Shown piece after piece: positions 1 through 14,400 of a stretch of 60,000 nucleotides of DNA. The position numbers were made by a program, and so were the translations under genes. The notes beneath the pieces were generated by a model that worked only from the letters and a program-made list of their open reading frames with translations, was not told the DNA's origin and made no database searches. Position 1 is the stretch's first letter. Every line of letters begins with the position of its first letter. Source of the DNA: Branchiostoma floridae (taxonomy: Eukaryota; Chordata; Leptocardii; Amphioxiformes; Branchiostomatidae); contig NC_049996.1 in assembly GCF_000003815.2 (NCBI RefSeq), forward strand, positions 11,388,856-11,448,855. Direction: 5' to 3'.

Positions 1-1409
1 CTTCATCTTTGCATGTTCACTTAGTTTGACTTTGAATATACATGTAATAAATTTTTGTACATCAAACCTAGATTTCATTTATCGGTCAACAAATTGCAAC
101 AATTATATTTTACCTAGTTATTATCTTTTACAGACAACATATAAAACACATGCATTTATCACACCTTCTAATCTACAGTATAATTGTATACCTTCTCTTG
201 GTACAAATGCTGCAGCAAAACTAATGTGTTTGTCTTGTGTGTTTTGTGATGCAAATGAATGCAAACAAAAGTGTTATACTTATAGACCTAAGAAGACTGA
301 TATGGTAGTAACTACATTTGTGACATGATATAGTATAAATACTATAATGTTGTTGTTTTTTCTGTTGACCAAATGTTGTGTACATTTTCTCCCTGCCCTT
401 CCAGCACAAATGTACAAAAAAGGTCTTGAAGCAGACTTCATATATCATATGGTTCTGATAAAACAATAGTACACTTTTGCTTGTCTGGATGAGATCATTT
501 AGTGGCTTTCCAGTGGTCATTCAAGACAAGAGAAGTAAATTACTGGTGATTTATAAGAGTGGTTCGGATATTGTCTGACAAATCGTGTTATTTATAGTCA
601 CCTGATTGGCATGATATCTTGTCGTGTCATTGGCTGGCTTGCATGAAGTCTCTGATTGGTTGGTTTGTATAAAGACTACCCCAGGTACAAACGGAACATT
701 TCATTGTTATAATTATTCCCATTGGACACTGCACTACAAAAGGTAGGAAACAATCGTTTTATTTGCAAATTCATTTTATCTAGCAGGATTTTTTTTCACT
801 CGTCTAGCTCCAGGGGAGAGATCCAGCATTGTCCTACATTATTACAATGGTATTTCAATTGTTATGAATGCTCATTCATTCATGATTTACCAACTGTACT
901 ACTTTTGATTTAAAAGTGTCTTTTCCCTCCTTTTGAGGCTGCCGCTCTCATCATGTTGAGGATTCTGCAGCCTGAGTCACAAAACAGTCCAGAAATTCCC
1001 ATGCCAACATAGTGCCCTATACATGCTTGTCTTATTTGTCTTTGATTGCATTCAGCAGTATAGATTACTAAAATAGTGAGTTAAGTTGGCTTGTCTCACA
1101 TATAAGATGTGTGTATTCATTGATATTGCACATTGATCAAACCAGGCATAATGATGTCGTCCACGTTAAAGTGGTTGTATTATTGAATCCATTCCAACCC
1201 TCAGGAGTGTAGGTTTTCTCTGCTTGCAGGGAGCAGAGAGCTGTAGTCTAGATGAAACCACTGGAACGTTGTCACACCCAGGTTCTAATCTTAGAGTTAG
1301 ACAACTGCAGATTTCGTTACCTTTGACACTGTGACATTTTCATACCTTATAATTATAAGGGCACACTGTGTGATGCAGAATTCTACAAATTAGCTTTATA
1401 CTAGTCACT

Positions 1410-1640
1410 GAACCCTGACCTTCCGCTAACGCGAGCCCGACGCGTTCTCTTTATAACTTTGAAGTTGTCGGGGACTCCCGCTGGGCCTACGGGCGTACGC
1501 TTCGGAGTGGACGGGAGAAAATTTTAAGACAGCGGGACTACGTTAACGGGAACTCTCTTTACACGGGGCTCCCGCTCTCGCAGTCCCGTTCTCGCCAGTC
1601 CCGCTCTCGCCAGTCCCGCTAACGCGAAAACCGTAATGTA
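1410..1640. repeat. GC-rich repeat block with short tandem units
   Basis: This block is far richer in GC than its surroundings. It contains repeated CCCGCTCTCGCCAGT units around 1570-1620 and paired CGCTAACGCGA motifs near both ends (about 1425 and 1615). It looks like a mobile-element fragment or minisatellite. No coding potential is convincing, and the family is not recognised. Confidence 0.4.
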
Positions 1641-4600
1641 AAGTGGGCCTAAGTTGCAGGGCAGGCCGGTACGTAGGAGCGCGATTTGTCAGGCTAGGGT
1701 GCAAAGGAAGATTGAAGATTCTGGAATTGATTATAATCATGATTTTAATGTTAACATGAAATGTCCGAAATTAATTGATGACTTATGCCCATTCCCTCAG
1801 GGCTTAGGGCAGCGTCAGGCCTCTGGCCCCTAAGGTTTCTCCATTAGACTTTTAGAGTCTAATACTGCTTGTCAGGCAATACAGCTCTAAAATTCATAAC
1901 TGTTTCATAGTCCTCTATCCTGCCCACTAGTAAAGAGTTTGATGATCTATCTGTAATGTAAACTCATGAATCAGTAGATTCCATTATACCAAAATGAATA
2001 CCATCCCCCCCTCCCCCAGTGCATGCAGTGATTGAATTAGTTGGAAGGTTTCCCTGGTGAAATTAAAACGGTAGCAACCTTATGATGCCCTCAATACCTC
2101 AGGGGGCACTTGTGGTCTGATGAATTATTCATTTTCAGAATGGACAGCAAAGTGAAGAAAGTATCGTGACTGGCATGAGCTTATAAGAATAGAAAAAAAG
2201 CATGAGTACCTCATGTGCGACATAATGGCGAATGATTAAGGTCCTTTAGAAATTTTGGACAAACTTTACACCAACTTGACAGGAATATATGCATTCATCA
2301 AAATTGTTACCTTCCCCAAGAGGGTGATTTTTGGGCTGTGTGATTGCAAACAGCATAACTCAAGTCAAGAGGTTGTTAATGTGAGCTTTGTGATATTTGG
2401 TATGTTTGTAGGTGTTGGGTAACCGTGATTATATTATGAGCCCTCTGGCAGCTTCCCATGGTACTGCAGCAGAACTTCCAGTGGGGATATCACATTTAAT
2501 TTTTTTTTTTTTTTCAAAATCTCAAATACTGAAAATTGACCAAAGACATTACATAGAAGTGTCCCTGCCCTGGCATGACAGAGATTTGTCTTCTAAATTT
2601 GCAGTCAAACATCACAGTCTTTAGATTAAAGTTTAAGTTTAACTCATAGGAAGACTTCTGTTGATCCCAGGCAAATTGTATTGGCCAAGACTAATGTCTG
2701 AACTCTCACTTTGTACTTAATAATGTCAGATTTCTCATGATGATAGATTGTGTGTAAAGTGAGTTCAAGCTATGACGCAAGCAATGTCACGTCTGCAAGC
2801 AGATATAATGAAATTGAGCCCCTCTGCGAATAAGAAGATGTTGTGCTAACCACGATTAATGGCACGATAGATCGATTCCCTCTTGCCCGACCGAAGCGAG
2901 GGTTAATAGGAACAAGCTTGAATGACGCCACTTGCGTAAGTTGTGACGCAAAAAGCTTAAGATCCGGAAATGGGATGGTAGGAATTGGATGGGGAGATGT
3001 AATTACTGTGACGCTCCTGAGTGAAACTGAAAGAGGGATGGGAGAAGCTGTTTTTCATCAAGATGTTTATTATGTGGGCGCAGCTGGGTGGCCTGGTGCA
3101 GCATTTAGATAAAAGAGTATGAAGTGCCATAAAGGCAGCTATAAATCAATATGACGGTTGTACTTTATATTCAAGTACCATGCCGCACTATACTTGTACC
3201 ATACGTGTACATGTAATGTACCATACTAACTTAAGAGGAAAGATGGCTACTAATAGTACATATATATATATATATATGGTTAAGATTTTTGTGAATTTTA
3301 TGGTTGAAATTTTTTTGTGTTTTTGAAATTATCAAAAGCCAATTTCAATGTTTATTGGCTTTTTTCTTAGATGTGGGTGCACCTAGATATTTGTGTATGG
3401 TTACGCACCATTGTACACCAGTATATAGCATGTTCTAATCATTTACAAGTGAGTAGCAGAAAAAAAAGAATCATTCAAAAATATCTGTTCCATTAGGGCA
3501 AGAAGTAGAGTTTGAGGTTATTTCAACTTATAAAGATCATAAAGTTTGAAAATGTGACTTGTGACATTACTGCATACATTGTACATGTACATGTATAAGC
3601 ATGTGTGTAGATAGTTTTTAGCACCAAGGACAGGCCTCTGTGTGTGTGTGTGTGATATATGTGTGCATTTGTGTGTGTATGTTGTTTTGGGGTGGGTGTA
3701 TGTGTGTGCTTGTTAAGTATGCAGTACATGATGTAGATTTCCGCAGGAGATTGCAAGTAAGATACAGTAATTACTTTTCCTATTACTGACATCCGGCAGG
3801 AAATAGCGTGCCGAGCACGGTTGTACTTCAGTGCAGATAATTGGATGTACGTAAGTCAAGATAGCAGCTCGTGACTGCTATTAATGTGCACTTAAGCAAA
3901 GCCACAGTACAGGGACTTGGTAAACGGCTGCTCTGGAAAAAGAAATCTGAAGAGACTTATGTTATGACTTCCGTCTCAAGACTCTCAACACTGACTATAT
4001 GGTGATTTGGTTTCATTGAATTCTATTATGAATACTAGTATCACGACTCCCGTCATACTGACTCGCACAGGTTTTGATCATTTGTGACAGTGTCTCTCCT
4101 ATTGACGGTGACTTGTACATGTATATTTATATAGCAATGCATTTTTCTGTGTTCACCAATCGGGGGCAGTGTCAAGAGAAAATGGTTGATTGGTCTAAGA
4201 TTAGTCCCTATTCTATTTTACTTGCATTTCTAACAACCAAACTTAAGCCCTTGCAGGTAGTTTGACAAATTTTGTCTGACTTAAAAGTTAACCTGTAGCA
4301 AAATTGGCAGATGTAGTATCTGATTTAGTACCAATTTATCTGTTTTTAAATGAAGTACACATGTACATAATGTACCATAAACAAGACATTAGGTTTATAT
4401 GTGTATCAGAAGATTACAAATTATGACATGCAAGCGCAGGCAGCTTTTAGTTTTTTTTATAATGCTACATTAATATTTGCATTCATATGCAGAGCTGGCT
4501 TTGGTAAGTACAGTCAACTGGGTACATACTACATGTGTTATTACTAAGTAGGCCATTTTTTATCCACTGATCTAGATTTACCCTAATCACATGTGATTTA

Positions 4601-5227
4601 TTGATGGTAGCTTTCTGGAACAGTCTATTTATACCACATTGTTAAGTGGTACTAGTGTAGAGGAATGGGGTTACATCTTGTAGGACATTATGTTTGTAGT
4701 GAACTGACAATCCATCTATGAAACCTGTTCGCCAGAATAGAGTCCACTGAGCATGACAAGTTAAAATAGAGGGGATCGCTCAGTCAATGGTGCCCCCTTA
4801 ACCATCTACGTTTAACATACCTGAAAGGACTGATGATTATCCATTTATGTTCGTTGTGTTCGTTGATGAAGATTTATGAAGACTCAAAAGAGTCAACATT
4901 TGCCACATCCCCCCTTGCTACTGTACAGTACTGACTAAGAGGGCATGGACCAGTGCTAGACATACAAGGTGCAGGTAGACATCAGGAACTCCTGCAAAGG
5001 AACAATTTTACTTGCACTATCCTGCATATAACATGCATGTGGCCTTTTGCGTCACGTACATGTAGCATAAACTCTACACCCCAGCAGTCTCACAATGTCC
5101 ATCCACACCTAAGATAAAGCAACCTTTGTATCCAAGGGCTGGTCAGATTGCTGACATTTAGGTTCAATTTCACCCACTTCATTCAACCTAAGAATAGCCT
5201 CAAGTGTTTTTCTAACCTTATTCCATC

Positions 5228-5230
<3 letters not shown>

Positions 5231-5258
<28 letters not shown>
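5231..5258. repeat. AT dinucleotide microsatellite
   Basis: Uninterrupted (AT)n tract of about 28 bases in non-coding DNA. Confidence 0.9.
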
Positions 5259-5261
<3 letters not shown>

Positions 5262-5517
5262 AAGTAATTTGTAACCCAAATTATGACCTGCGCAGCTGAT
5301 ATCCCAGACTATCTGATCCATCATGTAAGACCTTGTACTAAGTTGTAGACCAATGATCCTTTTATCATTTACAGCAACATGCAACATCATTTACAGTGAT
5401 CAGATAGTCGTTAAGTTGTGGGTAATTTTTGTAATTTTTCTTCATTTACTTTAGAGTCATTTATTTATTGATTTTTATCATGAGGGCTGTAATTGGTATA
5501 CCCTTTCAAAGGCATTA

Positions 5518-5893
5518 GGCCACACCGATTTAATTTCTTGGTTCACGGATTCGCTCGCTCCTATTTTTTGGAAAAAAAAAATAAAAATAAAAATTACTAC
5601 TCAGCAAATTTTCACCATTAATGAAACCATTCACCAACTTTCTGGTGTAGCAAATTGGCCTTTATATAATAAGCTCCTTAAAGTGTGGGTACAGGTGCTG
5701 TTACTGTACAAAAATAGTGTTTTTGTACTTTTTTCAAGCTGAAAACTTTTTTTCTTTATGTTTTGGATTAGCCATTACCTTTACCCCAACCATTTTAGTT
5801 TTTTACAATTTTTATTTTTATTTTTATTTCGCCCTATCGCTCCATATTTTTTATGAAAAAATCCGTGAACCAAGAAATTAAATTGGTATGGCC
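5518..5893. mobile_element. PIF/Harbinger-like MITE with TTA target duplication
   Basis: A 376-bp element bounded by terminal inverted repeats. The left end starts GGCCACACC and the right end finishes GGTATGGCC. The arms share TTTAATTTCTTGGTTCACGG and continue imperfectly for about 45 bp. The trinucleotide TTA flanks both ends directly. GG-starting termini with a three-base TWA duplication are typical of the PIF/Harbinger superfamily. There is no transposase frame, so it is a non-autonomous copy. The interior is AT-rich. Confidence 0.7.
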
Positions 5894-7543
5894 TTACATT
5901 GAGACATTTGTAGAAGTAGACCTTGGCATACTTCAAGAAACACTCCCTTTTCAACCAAAAATTGAGTGTGTGAAAATGTTATGACTGTTTTGCATCTTTC
6001 CCACTGTGTAGTTGTCAGTTTGTGGCTGTGTAATTTCCTTGTGCTCCATTTCACCTAACTACGTCATGTGAATGTGTGTCCATAAAACCATGGAGCAACA
6101 GGAAAATGAACAAATTGCTAGAAAAAAATTTAAAACAAGGCGGACCCTACATCTGTTTGGAGATTGATTAATATATTCCCTTGCCCCAAGATTACATCAT
6201 ATTGCAAACTGTGCACTTTGTCACAGACATGGGCATGTATGCTACAACATAGGTCAGTTGCCAAGTGAAAGTCCATTGTTTCACCTGTTTGTTCAATTGA
6301 TGTACGCATGCGAAATGAACAGCTGTATAACATGGTGCAACCTTGTTAGACGTAGAGATAAATACATTTAGTCCCATAAAAAATTCAACACCCTTTTAAC
6401 TAGAATAAGCTATTATTCTAGAGAATGGAAGCTATCCTAAAAACCCTTTGCCCTTAAAGTTAATCAATAAGCTGCCTTAAAAGCTTGCGTTGCTAAAAAT
6501 CCCTCCCTTGCATCAAATGGTGCAGCCCAGCATTCAACTTGATCTGCTGTTGCTTTATTCCATGTACTGCCGGGCAGGCTGCATGTTCAAGTACATGTTT
6601 TCCATTCCGTAATTCTGGCTTCCAGCAGCGAGTATATGCCTGTATGACCTGACTAGATATCAGAGGCTTACGGCATGATCGATGAAGTGGAAACAGGTTT
6701 GTATCATCTCATGTATATGTTAGTGCTGTTTACCTTACAATTTGTACTCCAGGCCTCTCCAGAGAGATACATGTACATGTACTGATGTAGCTTATCTTCC
6801 GCTGCCATTAGGTTTGTCCTTGGTGGTTGACTTATTCATGCGTATTTACCCCTGATCTTTCGGAAAGATCTGTCAATGCCATGCCAAGTTGATACTTTCA
6901 TCAATGCTCTTGAAGTTGAACTGAGGTAGTCATGATAAAATTCAAGGTCGACTTGCTTCAAAGGTTTTACCATGCGTCTTTTTCTTATAACATGTCAGTT
7001 GTTGCTGTACAGTTTATGTCTGCAATCCATTTTTCAAAAACGTTTGAAAATGTCAGGTAACATTCAATTTGCTGATGGGTTTTATTTTTGGAGGACAAGT
7101 TCTTTAATATGTAGATGTAGGTCTGGTGACAATGTTTCATATGTTACTATAGTTACACAGGTGAGGAGGATATGAATATTCATGACGTTACTCTTGTACA
7201 GTGAGACCATCGAAGGCCCTGTTATGAATATAGAATACAACATGCCGGACATGGTGTATTTTGTATCACACAAGTTCCAACCCCACCCGCGGTTAGGATT
7301 ACCTGAAGACCGGAGGGTGATCCAACCCAAGGGAGAGCTGGTAAATGCGCAAATTTTAGTGTCCTTGATAAAAAAAATTGCAGATTGTGGCACACTTGGC
7401 ACTCAAAGGGTGTTCTAAATATTCTAGGAAACCCGGTGTTATAACAGTTGAATTGGTGTGGTAACCCTGGCTATCACTTGGTCCAGAATACCCATATCAA
7501 ACGTTATTGCAGCCAGCCAGCCTAGGTATAATACTTATAAGTA

Positions 7544-8451
7544 CAGTCAAACCTGTATTAGCGGCCACCTTTGCATAACGACCACCTGCCCATAGTGGCC
7601 ACTTTTTGTCGGTCCCTTGGATTCGTAATGATTAAGAAATAGGCTTAGCGGCCACCTGTTCAACGCGGCCACGGCCACACGATTTCCGGTCCCGCAGGTA
7701 CAAAAACACTGCCGATTACGGCCACGCGGACCGCTGATCTATGTTTCGGCACGCTTTCGGCCATATACAGCTGCCGTATTGTCACCCTACGCCGGATTTA
7801 AAACCTCTTTGATTTATTTTCAAAACAAAACTTCGTAAACTGGCGCTACCCATACCCGCCGACAAGCGAGGTCATATAAGGTCAATAGACGACACCAATA
7901 TTACGGACTCCGAGGTAAATTGCGTTAAAGTTACGTTCTAATACACTATCGCTTAGGTTAATTTTCATCACAAAAACTTTCTAAATGAATTGTTACAAAG
8001 ACAAAATGATATGGACTTCAGACTATTGTGGATTTTATTCATACATTTATTAAGAGATAAGTCTAAAATGACGAGACTTTTCTTGTGAGTACCACAGCAT
8101 AATGGGCGAACCTGACGTGTGAACGCGGGAGGGAACACACGGACGGCGAAGTATCAAAGGATACAAGACGAAAGATCAAAGAAATATGATGATACCGGTC
8201 TCTTCAGACAATATCAACTGTAGAACATTTAAAACTTTTTATAGCTTTTGTTTTCTTAATACATATAGTGTAAAATCATTGCAGTACATGTACAGTACTG
8301 TATTATGTGAATAAAGATCAGTGGGTACTAAAACCATGTGTAACTTATTGCTTGTGGTCAATTGATTAGCATATTCTCTATAGTGGCCACCTCTCTATAG
8401 TGGCCACTTTTGACCAGTCCCTTGAGTGGCCGCTATAGACAGGTTTGACTG
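7544..8451. mobile_element. Non-autonomous DNA transposon with CAGTCAAACCTGT ends (TA duplication)
   Basis: The left end CAGTCAAACCTGT and the right end ACAGGTTTGACTG are perfect inverted repeats flanked by TA on both sides, giving a 908-bp unit. Subterminal GGCCACC / GTGGCCAC motifs recur at both ends. A CAGT-starting terminus with a TA duplication fits the pogo/Tigger branch of Tc1/mariner elements. No transposase is encoded. Confidence 0.75.
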
Positions 8452-9114
8452 TAGTAGAACATGAATTTAGCTTCCAAATAGCTCTGATCCAGACCTGTCT
8501 TAATCAATGTTCAAGAATAGAAACAATCACGCCTTCTCTGAACCTCCCCGGTCAGATTTGAACTCCCGGAAAGTGGTTGGCTGACCTGTCAAGAATGTGG
8601 AACTTCATGTTCAGGTGTGGCTTTAAGAATGTGTTATTGATGGGTGTAAGTGTGAGTGTGAGTGGATCTGTAAGGAGGTGTCTGGCGGTATTGTATTTTT
8701 GTACATTGTATTTGTAGCCGGAACTTAGCTGTGTCCAAACTGTTTCTATAGGTATGTATATTAAGAGAAACATTATCAGTCAAATTAGTTTGTCCTTGCA
8801 AGGGTAATTGGCAAAAGTGAGATAAAACATGTTTCACACTGTTATATGCAGACTGTCAATTGCTATAACATGGGTTCTATGTTATGGGGTGAGAGAAGTA
8901 GATATTTTGTGAGTTACAGATTCATGAACTGCTGGTTTAAAATGAAAGGTAGTGTGTCCTAATGCTTAGCATACATTTTGGTATTAAGTCTTTTGTTACA
9001 AGCCATGGTCTCAATATATATGATCAGGCTTGTGTGCAACTGTCAAAAATTATAGGACTATGACCCCATCCTGCTTTCATTCCTTTTGTTCGTCTACTAA
9101 AAGGCCTGGCGAGT

Positions 9115-9360
9115 TTCTTAAGCTTGCACATTACTCCTTCTAATACTCTCTCTCTCCCGAAACCTTAGCACATCACTCCCTTTCAATACCAACTCTCAGT
9201 CTCACTCCTTAAACCTAACACGTCACTCTAGATCTATTTCAATACAATACTCCCCAAACCTTAACACATCATTTTCCTTTGGGTGTTCTCTTTAAATCCC
9301 TCACTCCCTAAACCTTATCACAATTAACACTTACTTTCAATACTCTCCCTCCCTAACTGT
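9115..9360. repeat. Degenerate tandem repeat (CCTTAACACATCACTCC-like)
   Basis: At least four diverged units contain variants of AAACCTTAACACATCACTCC followed by a TTTCAATAC segment, with a spacing of roughly 60 bp. The region is pyrimidine-rich and non-coding. Confidence 0.5.
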
Positions 9361-11219
9361 CATTTCATGTGACTTCACTTGTAAGTTAGGATCTGAATTA
9401 GGCATTAGATTTAGAATTTGCGTGTGATATGTTTGTACTATTATAAATAGTAGGTTTAGACATATACTTTCAGACATTTTCTTGCCTTTCCTTTACTTCC
9501 CTCAGTCTACCACAAGCCCATTCTGTTCTCTCTCCCTCCCCTCCCCCTCCCTCCGCCCTGCCTCCTCATTTGCATATTGAACTTGAATCGGCATCTCTTC
9601 TATACTGTTATATCACCAAGGTTCTATTTCCCAGGGGGCTTTTTTTGGAAATTGATTTTGCAGGGCAGGGAATACTTGCCATTCTGAAGGCATACTTGTG
9701 AGATATAGTTTCCTGCTCACTGTACTGCACAAGCCCGCAGGCTAGCCCAGGCATACAGCGTCAAGCTTGTCCGACGTCGGGGCTTGACTGGTTTGGACTT
9801 GAGTCGGGAATACTTGTTTTTGCGCCGGGTAAGCAAACATTGCAACAAAGACTTGTCAGTTGCTAGACGCTAATTCTGCTGTCTGCAGCAATACTGCTGT
9901 TGTTAGCTATACAATGCAGGGCGTATCGCCATTTGCAATGCTATAAATTATGGTATCTTTGTGGTTTTCTGTATTGCCTATAACAAATAGGCTGCCATGA
10001 GTATTTACATACACCATTTTTTGCAGAGATGGATTGCAACATGTTAATTGTGCAATTTGAATTGTATCGAAATCCTGCCACTTCCTGTTGAAACTTAATG
10101 GATATCAGAAAACAATTACATATTTCATCATGTTTCCCAGTAATGGTAGGTACTACTAGTGACACTTGCAATACGTCTAGAAAGCATCCATCTAACTTGA
10201 AACAAAACTTTAAGGTACCCATATGTTACTGTATTCCCACTAAATGCAGTGGACTAATATTTGCAGCTCAACCATGGAACTATTATCATGTTGGGATATT
10301 GATAAGAGTATGGTACTACCACACATTGTACATGTAGTTATGCACATATATCCTATATGCCCATATATGCCCAGTATTGTCACAGCTACATGTACATGTA
10401 CATGTACATGGAGACTGCACAATAGTTTATTGCTGATGATCAACATGCTGCAAGTTAAAAAGTAGCCACAACAATGTTCACAGTTTCTTTTTAGAAAATG
10501 TTGCATTTTACTTCTGCCATGAAGTCTGTTACAATGTATAATCAAAAGAGAATTATAACTTTTGTCTATTCTTATCTCTTACTATAACATGTAGTTCAAT
10601 GATATTTAAACATATTAAGAGTTAACATTCAAATTTGTTGGATCACGTCTATGAAATGAAATTGGGATTATGTTACAATGACATTAAACATATTCTTTAC
10701 AGGCAAAAAAGACAATGACATCCCCTATTGGACACAATCTTGGTATAACACAAGACATTAACATTTGACACAGTTATTTACTATGTTAAATGCCATTGTC
10801 TTAGTTTTGCCTATATTTAGACTGTGTCAAATGTCATTGTCATGAATGAGTGTGTTAAATGTCACTGCCTGTCAAGATTATGTTTAATGTCATTATCTAA
10901 TGATTTTCCTCTACGGCTATGTTGAAATGTCTCTTTAATACCTGTAAAAACTGTATTAAGTGTCTTGGTCTTTGCTTAGACAGTGTGTCACCCTATAGCT
11001 ATCAGAAAGACCACACACTGACATTAGCATATCGATGACAGCTAAATTCTGAATTCAATCTTCAGTCTTGGCATGTGTCAGTTGGACACGTAGACATATT
11101 ATATGTTCATTGCATGTGCTATCTGTGGACTCATCATATCATTGAATGTTTCTTTTTAGAACCCAAGACATGTACATGACTTACATTCAGTTGCTAGCCT
11201 TAATGACAGTTGCATGTAT

Positions 11220-11430
11220 GTTGAGGATTGAACGATCACTACTACGCTGTTCTGATGAAAATCTGATCATGATATCTTATACTGTTTGTTCCTGCAGGTC
11301 TCTGTGATTGCAGTTACATGAATCCTTTAAGGATTGAATGATTGCTACTACTGTACTAGTACTATTCTGATAAGAATCTGATCATGGTATCTTATACATA
11401 TCCTATTTGTTCCTGCAGGTCTCTGTGATT
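11220..11430 (+). repeat. Tandem duplication just upstream of the NAGS start, with two candidate splice acceptors
   Basis: Two copies of a roughly 110-120 bp segment lie head to tail. Each has GGATTGAA, a CTACTAC-rich part, GATCATG-TATCTTATAC and the end CCTGCAGGTCTCTGTGATT. The CTGCAG/GTCTC point could act as a splice acceptor at about 11298 and 11418. The second lies 51 bp before the NAGS start codon, so a spliced 5' leader is possible. Confidence 0.5.
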
Positions 11431-11468
11431 TCTGTCCATCCTGATTGCCTGTGAGAAGAAGCCCCACC

Positions 11469-14400
11469 ATGCAGATCCTTCTGCAGAAGAAGGCGTCCTT
11501 CTGGCACCGCCGCATGCACTGTCTGCTGATGTACTCCGCCTCCGAGTGCGCCTCCAGCAGCAAGACGGGCTCAGCCACGTCACCTGAGCTACAGCGGAAG
11601 CGTCTGCTCAAGACGTCTAGTGCCTTATCTCAATGTCCCGTTCACGGGATGCTCACCGCCAAGCCCCTGTCTCCAGATGAGCAGGGTGCGCGCAGTAAAG
11701 CCACTGGCCAAGGAGGTGCCAAGGAAGAAAGCAGCGTGGGGTACGCCTGTCAGAAGTGGCTACACGACAGCACTGAAAGCAAAGACGGGTTGTCGTACCT
11801 TCGCTCTGACGTCAGCATGAGCGATAACAGACCGAGCTCGATTGGCCGCGCGAGCCTGGCGAAGGCAAACGCTGCTCGTCACGGAGGAGCAACTGTTGGC
11901 GAGGCCTCCCACTTCTCGTGCGGTCTCGTCGGCTGTGAGTGCCAAACGGTTTCTAACACCCCTCCCAGATTTGTAGGCATATGGAAGAGTAAGCTGGACA
12001 GTACCTATAGTCATGCCGAGAAGGCCTGGAAGGGTGGAGCGACTGGTTTTACACCAGGAAAAAAGGACGCGGATGGGCCGAAACTGCAGTGCTCCTGTCA
12101 AAACAGTCGTTTTGCTCTCTGCAAGGATGGAAGTGAAGTGTACTGGGTGAACAGTTTTCAAAAAGCTGGTAATACAAACACAAATTTCGCTCAAAATGCT
12201 GCTAGGAAGTACAGCGCCGGACTGCTCTCGGCGTCTCTCAACAAGAAGTTTAGCCCGACCCAGCCAGTTGGACGGTGTGGCTATGCGACGTCTGCAGCAC
12301 AGCCAGTGATCGAGCGATCGCCGGCCGTGGTGTCAAAGACGAGTCGCGTGATGGCTACACTGCAGTCTGCGTACATGCTGCCCATGTCCTTCATGAACGG
12401 AGCAGCTCACGACCTGAAGAGATTCCTGGAAGAGGTCAGTATAGAAACTTATTACTCAATCAAACATAAGTAAAAGGGGTTGCTCTCTATTAGTGACTGA
12501 AAGGTAAAGGTAGTCCCAAAGCCTTTTTGAGGCCATAGGGGCAGTGGGTTGTTATCCACTGTGTCTAGGGCAAGGTATAGGAAGGTGGAGGCTTGTCTCT
12601 CTCTTTCCACTGCCTTTACTTCCCTAACCAAAGACAGGTACCCATTTCGACACCTGGGCAGGGTGAGGAAAGTTGTGTAAAGTGCCTTTCCCAAGGACAC
12701 AATATCTAGCCAGGAATGCCAGGAACAAACCCCGTACCTCTTGATCTTGCGTTGTTGATGCAACTGAAGTTGCCTCTACCTAAAAGTTTCAGACAGAATC
12801 AAGAAGTCTAAAAACATATGTTACGATTAATCTTTACTACAAGTTACATATCTGACTAGGACATTGCCTTTTGTACAAAGTTATTTGATTGACATCTAAC
12901 TCACTTGCAACAAGAGTCAATAGTTCAGAGGGGATTATAACTAATCCAGGGGAAAGGCAGTCACCCTTTTGTAGAATTATTTTAAGGCATTCATGACCAG
13001 ACTCATAAATCTAACTGTAAATATATATGGTACCCTGTGTCATTAACCTACAGGTTAAAGGGATACTATTTCACTTGTAGAGCAAAATTTCTTACTGTCT
13101 ATGATGAAAATATGTAGTATTGCCCCTCCCATAATGTACATTGTTCTTCCAAAAATGCAGAAAAATGTCAGTGAATTTTTACTTGTGTAATCCTTTGCAC
13201 ATTGTGTACCTATTAAAGCTAACAGTGCAAGATGGGTGGGGGCGTGGCAACTGTGTAAAGATTACTGTATGGCATATTTTAGGACATTTAAAGGTTGGTC
13301 TCGTAAACCAGTGACATATCCAGCTGGAGGTTACAAAATAGATGCTGAGCCCGTAGCCTGTGTCACTAAAAACAAAATATAAGTTTGTACATCATGCATT
13401 CTAAACAGGGAAACGGGTGCATTGCCCTCATACATTTTGTATGCTTACTTGTCTTGGGATTTGCCCTTAAGAGCATACTCTAGAAAACATGCACTTTTGG
13501 ACTTCTGCATCAGTACTCCCCTACTTGCTCCACTGACTTGCATAGAACTCAAAATTCATCTTTCTAGAAAAATGTCTGTGCAGTTGTTGTTTGACTGACA
13601 TTTAGTTCATTTCAATCTCTTACGAATGTTCATTTTGGGAGATAAACTCTTGACTGTTATTTACCAGGTCTTTTATTAGATTTCTTTGTTGTCATCTTGT
13701 GTTCAGTTAGACAATCTAAGATGTCATTGAATGGACCAAGATGCTGTTTTGATGCTTATTCATCATTCTGATTGGTCCTCCAGGTTGGCACAGACCCTAA
13801 GGAGGCACGCTATTGGCTGAAACAGTTCCAGCGTTCCACTGATGCAGACCACCCGTTTGCTGTTGTACAGGTGGACCAGGAGGTGTTCACTAAACCTGAG
13901 ATGGTAATACTGGCAATTCTCTTTTTTATCCATTGAAATAGTGCTTTGAAAGATTGAAGCAAAAAGCTTGCAATCTAAATGCTTCATTTTTCATGTAAAA
14001 AAATACTACATAGAACGAAATATGTAAGGTGCATTAGATCTTGCATCTTCCTACAAAGAGTCTTGTTGTGGAGATCTGGAGATGCACTGCATTGTGTTAT
14101 ATTCATAAAAAGTGTTCAAATGGCTTTGCCCTACCAGGAAGGATTAGAAAAGATTGTTGGGAAGTTGCTATTTGAAAATTAAAGCAAAACACAAGCTTGC
14201 TTACAAAGAAATGTACGTAAGAAGTTTAACAGAACATTTTGAGCGACTTTTTCTACAGTTCTTTCTGGTCCCTCCTGTAGTGCATGACCAGGCATGGTGC
14301 CACGTGTTTACATCTCACATGCTGGGCATGGTACGTGACACACTGCACATATCACAGCTAGGGTGTGCATTACAAATTTCTGTCCCAAATAAAGTGCCGA

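Larger units (their letters stand above)
1..5514. other. Non-coding stretch, no gene recognised
   Basis: I see no exon with recognisable protein similarity here. Open frames are short, AT-rich and lack domain-like composition. The stretch holds simple repeats (TA-rich near 3260-3280, TG-rich near 3640-3680, an AT run at 5231-5258) and scattered ACATGTAC palindromes. A single GCACCAAGGACAGG motif near 3621 matches the core of the array in the NAGS intron. Promoters or untranslated exons could be present but cannot be shown. Confidence 0.5.

Noticed and set aside
2843-3112. 89-residue plus-strand frame
   Set aside because: No domain, no splice context and no codon-like bias; judged a chance frame.
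11445-11468. Earlier in-frame start for NAGS at 11445
   Set aside because: The codon there is TTG, not ATG. The ATG at 11469 has better context and follows an acceptor-like site.
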